From assembly GCA_002790635.1 (NCBI GenBank), contig PFVN01000060.1:1-7119 (forward strand): a stretch of DNA of 7,119 bases. Direction: 5' to 3'. Shown here piece by piece: positions 4,800 to 7,119 of this stretch. The notes under the pieces are model-generated. The model saw only the letters and a program-made list of their open reading frames with translations. It searched no databases and was not told the origin of the DNA. The translations under genes were made by a program, and so were the position numbers. The first letter of the stretch is position 1, and each line of letters begins with the position of its first letter. The stretch is from Candidatus Moranbacteria bacterium CG_4_9_14_3_um_filter_42_9 (lineage in GTDB: Bacteria > Patescibacteriota > Minisyncoccia > Moranbacterales > UBA2206).

Positions 4800-6116
4800 A
4801 TGCTCGACATCAAATTCATCCGAGAAAAAGAAGAACAACTCAAGGAAATTATCGCGAACAAGGGAGTCAGTTTAAGCCTGGAGGAGCTTTTGGCGGTGGA
4901 TGAAAAAAGAGTGACACTGCTTCAGAAAATAGAAAAACTGAGCGCTGAAAAGAACCAACTGAACGAAGCGATGAAGAGCGCGACGGACAAGGCCGAATTG
5001 ATTGTGCGCGGCAAAGAAGTGAAAGAAAAAATCATCAAAATCGAACCGGAATATAAGAAAGTGAAAGCGCAATTTGATGCGCTGATGGTCAATGTTCCCA
5101 ATCTGGTTTCAGCAGATACGCCAATCGGGAAAAGCGATGAGGATAATGTGGAAATTTACCGTTGGGGAGAATTGCCGAAATTTTCCTTTACTCCGAAAAA
5201 TCACATTGAAATCGGGAAAAACTTGGATATTTTGGACTTGGAGCGGGGGGCCAAGGTCGGCGGCTACCGCGGTTATTATGTGAAAAACGAAGGCGTGTCG
5301 TTGATGATGGCTTTTATGCTGTATGCGATCAATAAAATGATTTCCAAGGGTTACGCGCCGATGCTGGTTCCAACCTTGGTGAAGGAGTTTGCTTTGTTTG
5401 GCAGTGGGTATTTCAAAGGGTCCGAGTATGACCCGGAAGTAGATGAAATTTATGAAGTGGCGACACCGGACAAAAATTCCGACGGAACAAAAAGCAAAGA
5501 AAGAAAATTTTTGGTGGGAACAGCCGAACCTTCGCTCCTGGCTTATTATTCCAATGAAATCCTCAAAGAAGAGCAATTGCCACTGCGCCTTTGCGGCTAT
5601 AGCCAATGTTATCGCAGTGAAATTGGTAGCTACGGCAAAGATACCAAGGGGCTTTATCGTGTCCATGAGTTTATGAAAGTCGAACAAGTTATTCTGGCTA
5701 AAGCTGACGCTGATGAATCCGACAAGTTGCAAAATGAAATGGTGGGTATTTCCAAGGAGATGCACGAAGAACTCGGTTTGCCATACCGTCAACTGCAAAT
5801 TTGCACAGGCGATATGGGACTGGGAAAATATAAAATGTTTGACATTGAAGCCTGGCTGCCAGGTCTGGAACGTTGGGGCGAAACCTGTTCGGCCAGCAAT
5901 TTTTTGGATTGGCAGGCCAGGAGGCTGAATGTGCGGTATGCAGACGCGGATGGCCAGAAAAAATATATTTATATGCTCAATAACACGGCTCTGGCCAGTC
6001 CGCGGACATTTATCGCGCTGATTGAAAACTATCAGCAAGCCGACGGTAGTGTGAAAATACCTGAAGTTCTCCAAAAATATATGCCTGGTGGAATTAACGA
6101 AATTCGTTCAAAGTAG
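4800..6116 (+). CDS. serS: Seryl-tRNA synthetase
   Basis: SerRS charges tRNA-Ser (and tRNA-Sec where present) with serine. Its 438 residues are near the usual length. Residues 1-110 form the N-terminal long antiparallel coiled coil that grips the tRNA variable arm. The class II core follows: motif 1 region (about 160-200), the serine-binding T241-A-E243, motif 2 Y-R272-S-E-I-G-S-Y-G-K-D-T, and motif 3 with R402 and the E-N-Y-Q-Q-A-D-G-S-V ending. Motif 3 reads N-N-T-A-L-A-S-P-R-T where many bacteria have N-G-S-G-L-A-V-G-R-T. A charged insert (about 222-235) lies just before the TAE motif. M-L-D-I-K-F-I-R is the typical family start, and an in-frame TAA at 4782-4784 excludes a long N-terminal extension. 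No Shine-Dalgarno lies at usual spacing. It has its own promoter and leader hairpin. No clear terminator follows. Confidence 0.97.
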   Translation: MLDIKFIREKEEQLKEIIANKGVSLSLEELLAVDEKRVTLLQKIEKLSAEKNQLNEAMKSATDKAELIVRGKEVKEKIIKIEPEYKKVKAQFDALMVNVPNLVSADTPIGKSDEDNVEIYRWGELPKFSFTPKNHIEIGKNLDILDLERGAKVGGYRGYYVKNEGVSLMMAFMLYAINKMISKGYAPMLVPTLVKEFALFGSGYFKGSEYDPEVDEIYEVATPDKNSDGTKSKERKFLVGTAEPSLLAYYSNEILKEEQLPLRLCGYSQCYRSEIGSYGKDTKGLYRVHEFMKVEQVILAKADADESDKLQNEMVGISKEMHEELGLPYRQLQICTGDMGLGKYKMFDIEAWLPGLERWGETCSASNFLDWQARRLNVRYADADGQKKYIYMLNNTALASPRTFIALIENYQQADGSVKIPEVLQKYMPGGINEIRSK

Positions 6117-6123
6117 GCAGTTG

Positions 6124-6205
6124 ACCCCGCTTAGAGACCCAAGCTTATATGGATTTAAAATAAAGAGATTTTTTGAACTTGAAAAAAAGTAGCTTCTAAT
6201 GGGGT
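6124..6205 (+). repeat. Imperfect long-range inverted repeat after serS
   Basis: ACCCC-GC-TTAGA (6124-6135) can pair with TCTAA-T-GGGG-T (6195-6205), giving two 5-bp helices around a 2x1 internal loop and a 59-nt AT-rich loop. The right arm touches the -35 of the next promoter, and TTGACC occurs beside both arms (6121-6126 and 6205-6210). It may be chance, or a weak 3' structure of the serS transcript. The remainder of 6117-6204 shows no gene and no canonical terminator. Confidence 0.25.
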
Positions 6206-6233
6206 TGACCGAGTTTTGGAAAAACGTTATAAT
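6205..6233 (+). promoter_or_regulatory. Near-consensus sigma70 promoter for the exported protein
   Basis: The -35 TTGACC (6205-6210, 5 of 6) and -10 TATAAT (6228-6233, 6 of 6) are separated by an ideal 17 nt. It is the strongest promoter in the window. The predicted start is near 6240, giving a leader of about 50 nt. It suggests high expression of the following gene. Confidence 0.85.
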
Positions 6234-6257
6234 CTAGGCAACTGATTTTTAATATAT

Positions 6258-6277
6258 CCGGCTGAAATTTAAGCTGG
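6258..6277 (+). promoter_or_regulatory. Small leader hairpin before the exported protein gene
   Basis: CCGGCT (6258-6263) pairs with AGCTGG (6272-6277), including one G-U, around an 8-nt AT-rich loop. It is followed by an A-rich stretch up to the ATG at 6290. The only Shine-Dalgarno-like GGA (6276-6278) is partly inside the stem. It may tune translation or protect the 5' end. Confidence 0.4.
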
Positions 6278-6289
6278 AAAAAAATAAAA

Positions 6290-7075
6290 ATGACCAGCAA
6301 AAAAATATTTGCAATTGCTTTGTCTCTCCTTGCGCTAGCTTACGTTGGCTTAGCGTATGCTGATGATAGTGAAAGCGGAGACGAACAAAATACAAATCAG
6401 GAACAGCAAGGTGAGACAGACAAGAAGCAGAAGAAAAAAGAGTGGGAGCAAAAAAGAGAAGATGCGAAACAGGAATGGGAGCAAAAAAGAGAGGGTCTGA
6501 AACAGGAATGGGAAACTGCCAGAGAAGCGGCTAAGGATATCCGAGAAAAAATTAAGGATGAGTTCGCATTGAGGCTGGAAGAAAAGAAAAAACTAAAGGA
6601 AGAATTCAAGGAAAAATTTACCGAAGAGCGCTGTACTAAAATAGAGGAAAAAATTGCGGAGAGAACTGCGCATTTTGATGAACGGAAAGGAAAGCACCAA
6701 AAAATTTATAGTAATCTGGTCAACCGTGTAAATAAGCTTATCACTCGGTTTAAGGCGGCCGGACTCACCACGACTACGCTTGAGGGTTATCTGTCAGAGT
6801 TGCAGACAAAAATTGATAAATTTAAAACAGATTATGTAGCTTATATCGCCAAATTGCAAGAGTCAAAAAGTTTGACTTGCGGACACGCGGAAGGGGAATT
6901 CCGGGCGATTCTGGTTGATGCCCGAGCGCTTTTAAAAATAGTGCATGCGGACGCAGCCGACATCAGGACATATATTAGAACCGTCATATTTCCCGAAATA
7001 AGGGTTTTGAAAGCTCAAATTCCAGAGGAACAGGACGAAGAGAGTAAGGGGGATGATGGTGCGTCAACTAACTAA
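6290..7075 (+). CDS. Exported, highly charged coiled-coil protein of unknown function
   Basis: The function is not recognised. The 261-aa product starts with a Sec-type signal peptide: K4-K5, a hydrophobic core (I6-A22) and a probable cut after A-Y-A24 before D25-D26. There is no lipobox Cys, so it should be released or remain outside the membrane. Residues 25-50 are an acidic, Gln/Lys-rich linker. Residues 51-83 are three tandem 11-residue repeats beginning E-W-E. Residues 84-135 continue as a Lys/Glu-rich helix, and 136-245 are further predicted helices. The tail (246-261) is acidic and polar. Two cysteines, C115 and C197, could form a disulfide outside the cell. Hendecad repeats with such charge suggest a long coiled coil or a single alpha-helix stalk. 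A near-consensus promoter precedes it. It could be a surface or envelope structural protein, but this is inference. Confidence 0.85.
   Translation: MTSKKIFAIALSLLALAYVGLAYADDSESGDEQNTNQEQQGETDKKQKKKEWEQKREDAKQEWEQKREGLKQEWETAREAAKDIREKIKDEFALRLEEKKKLKEEFKEKFTEERCTKIEEKIAERTAHFDERKGKHQKIYSNLVNRVNKLITRFKAAGLTTTTLEGYLSELQTKIDKFKTDYVAYIAKLQESKSLTCGHAEGEFRAILVDARALLKIVHADAADIRTYIRTVIFPEIRVLKAQIPEEQDEESKGDDGASTN
6440..6538 (+). repeat. Three in-frame 33-bp tandem repeats
   Basis: The units are 6440-6472, 6473-6505 and 6506-6538. They encode E-W-E-Q-K-R-E-D-A-K-Q, E-W-E-Q-K-R-E-G-L-K-Q and E-W-E-T-A-R-E-A-A-K-D. Units 1 and 2 differ at 5 of 33 bases, including an identical 17-bp stretch, while unit 3 is more diverged. 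The pattern indicates recent local duplication inside the coiled-coil part of the gene, and copy number could vary between strains. Confidence 0.85.
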
Positions 7076-7105
7076 CTAGCTTAAAGAAAAATAAATTATT
7101 AAAAA

Positions 7106-7119
7106 ATGAAAAAAAGTAA
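7106..7119 (+). CDS. Possible start of the next gene, cut by the window edge
   Basis: An ATG at 7106 follows an AT-rich 30-nt spacer after the exported-protein stop and opens with M-K-K-S before the window ends. The lysine-rich beginning would suit a signal peptide or membrane protein. Too little is present to identify it, and no Shine-Dalgarno is visible. It may be cotranscribed with the preceding gene. Confidence 0.35.

Noticed and set aside
5109..6074. Long minus-strand open frame (321 codons) opposite serS
   Set aside because: It lies entirely inside serS, which is a firm gene. Its translation shows no domain pattern and is rich in residues expected from reading a coding strand backwards.
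6121..6150. Second promoter (TTGACC with TTATAT) after serS
   Set aside because: The -10 match is poor and the spacer is 18 nt, while a far better promoter lies at 6205-6233 for the same gene.
6169..6189. T-run and A-run palindrome as a serS terminator
   Set aside because: The possible stem is almost wholly A-T with no GC clamp, so it would not make a stable intrinsic terminator.

Overview
The window reads as a compact bacterial chromosome segment, most likely from the Candidate Phyla Radiation (Patescibacteria, Parcubacteria-like). This is an inference from four things: divergent lysyl- and seryl-tRNA synthetases, weak or absent Shine-Dalgarno sequences before nearly every start, short intergenic gaps, and AT-rich leaders with clear sigma70-type promoters and U-tract terminators. 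All genes are on the + strand. The standard bacterial code fits: there are no in-frame TGA codons, and the nine visible stops are all TAA or TAG.

Layout. 1-43: a terminator for a gene upstream of the window. 69-524: greA, with its own terminator at 532-564. 565-784: a structured intergenic region with two small hairpins, a promoter and a leader holding a 14-bp stem. 785-1333: a pyruvoyl-dependent arginine decarboxylase, closed by a terminator. 1387-3242: promoter, lysS and a MazG-like pyrophosphohydrolase 7 nt downstream. 3287-3424: a 45-codon three-cysteine mini-protein. 3454-4689: an HD-domain protein and a TRIC/UPF0126 membrane protein, 3 nt apart. 4693-6116: promoter, leader hairpin and serS. 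6205-7075: a near-consensus promoter driving an exported, charged coiled-coil protein of unknown function. 7106-end: probably the first codons of the next gene.

How the genes relate. Most are housekeeping: transcript elongation (GreA), tRNA charging (LysRS, SerRS) and nucleotide clean-up (MazG-like). The accessory part is the arginine decarboxylase, which makes agmatine and sits in its own transcription unit, together with the Cys mini-protein, the HD protein, the TRIC-like channel and the exported coiled-coil protein. No mobile element, CRISPR array, tRNA or rRNA was seen. I found no clear multi-gene undescribed system. The best candidates for new biology are the 45-aa Cys protein, the structured leaders before the arginine decarboxylase and serS, and the exported protein.
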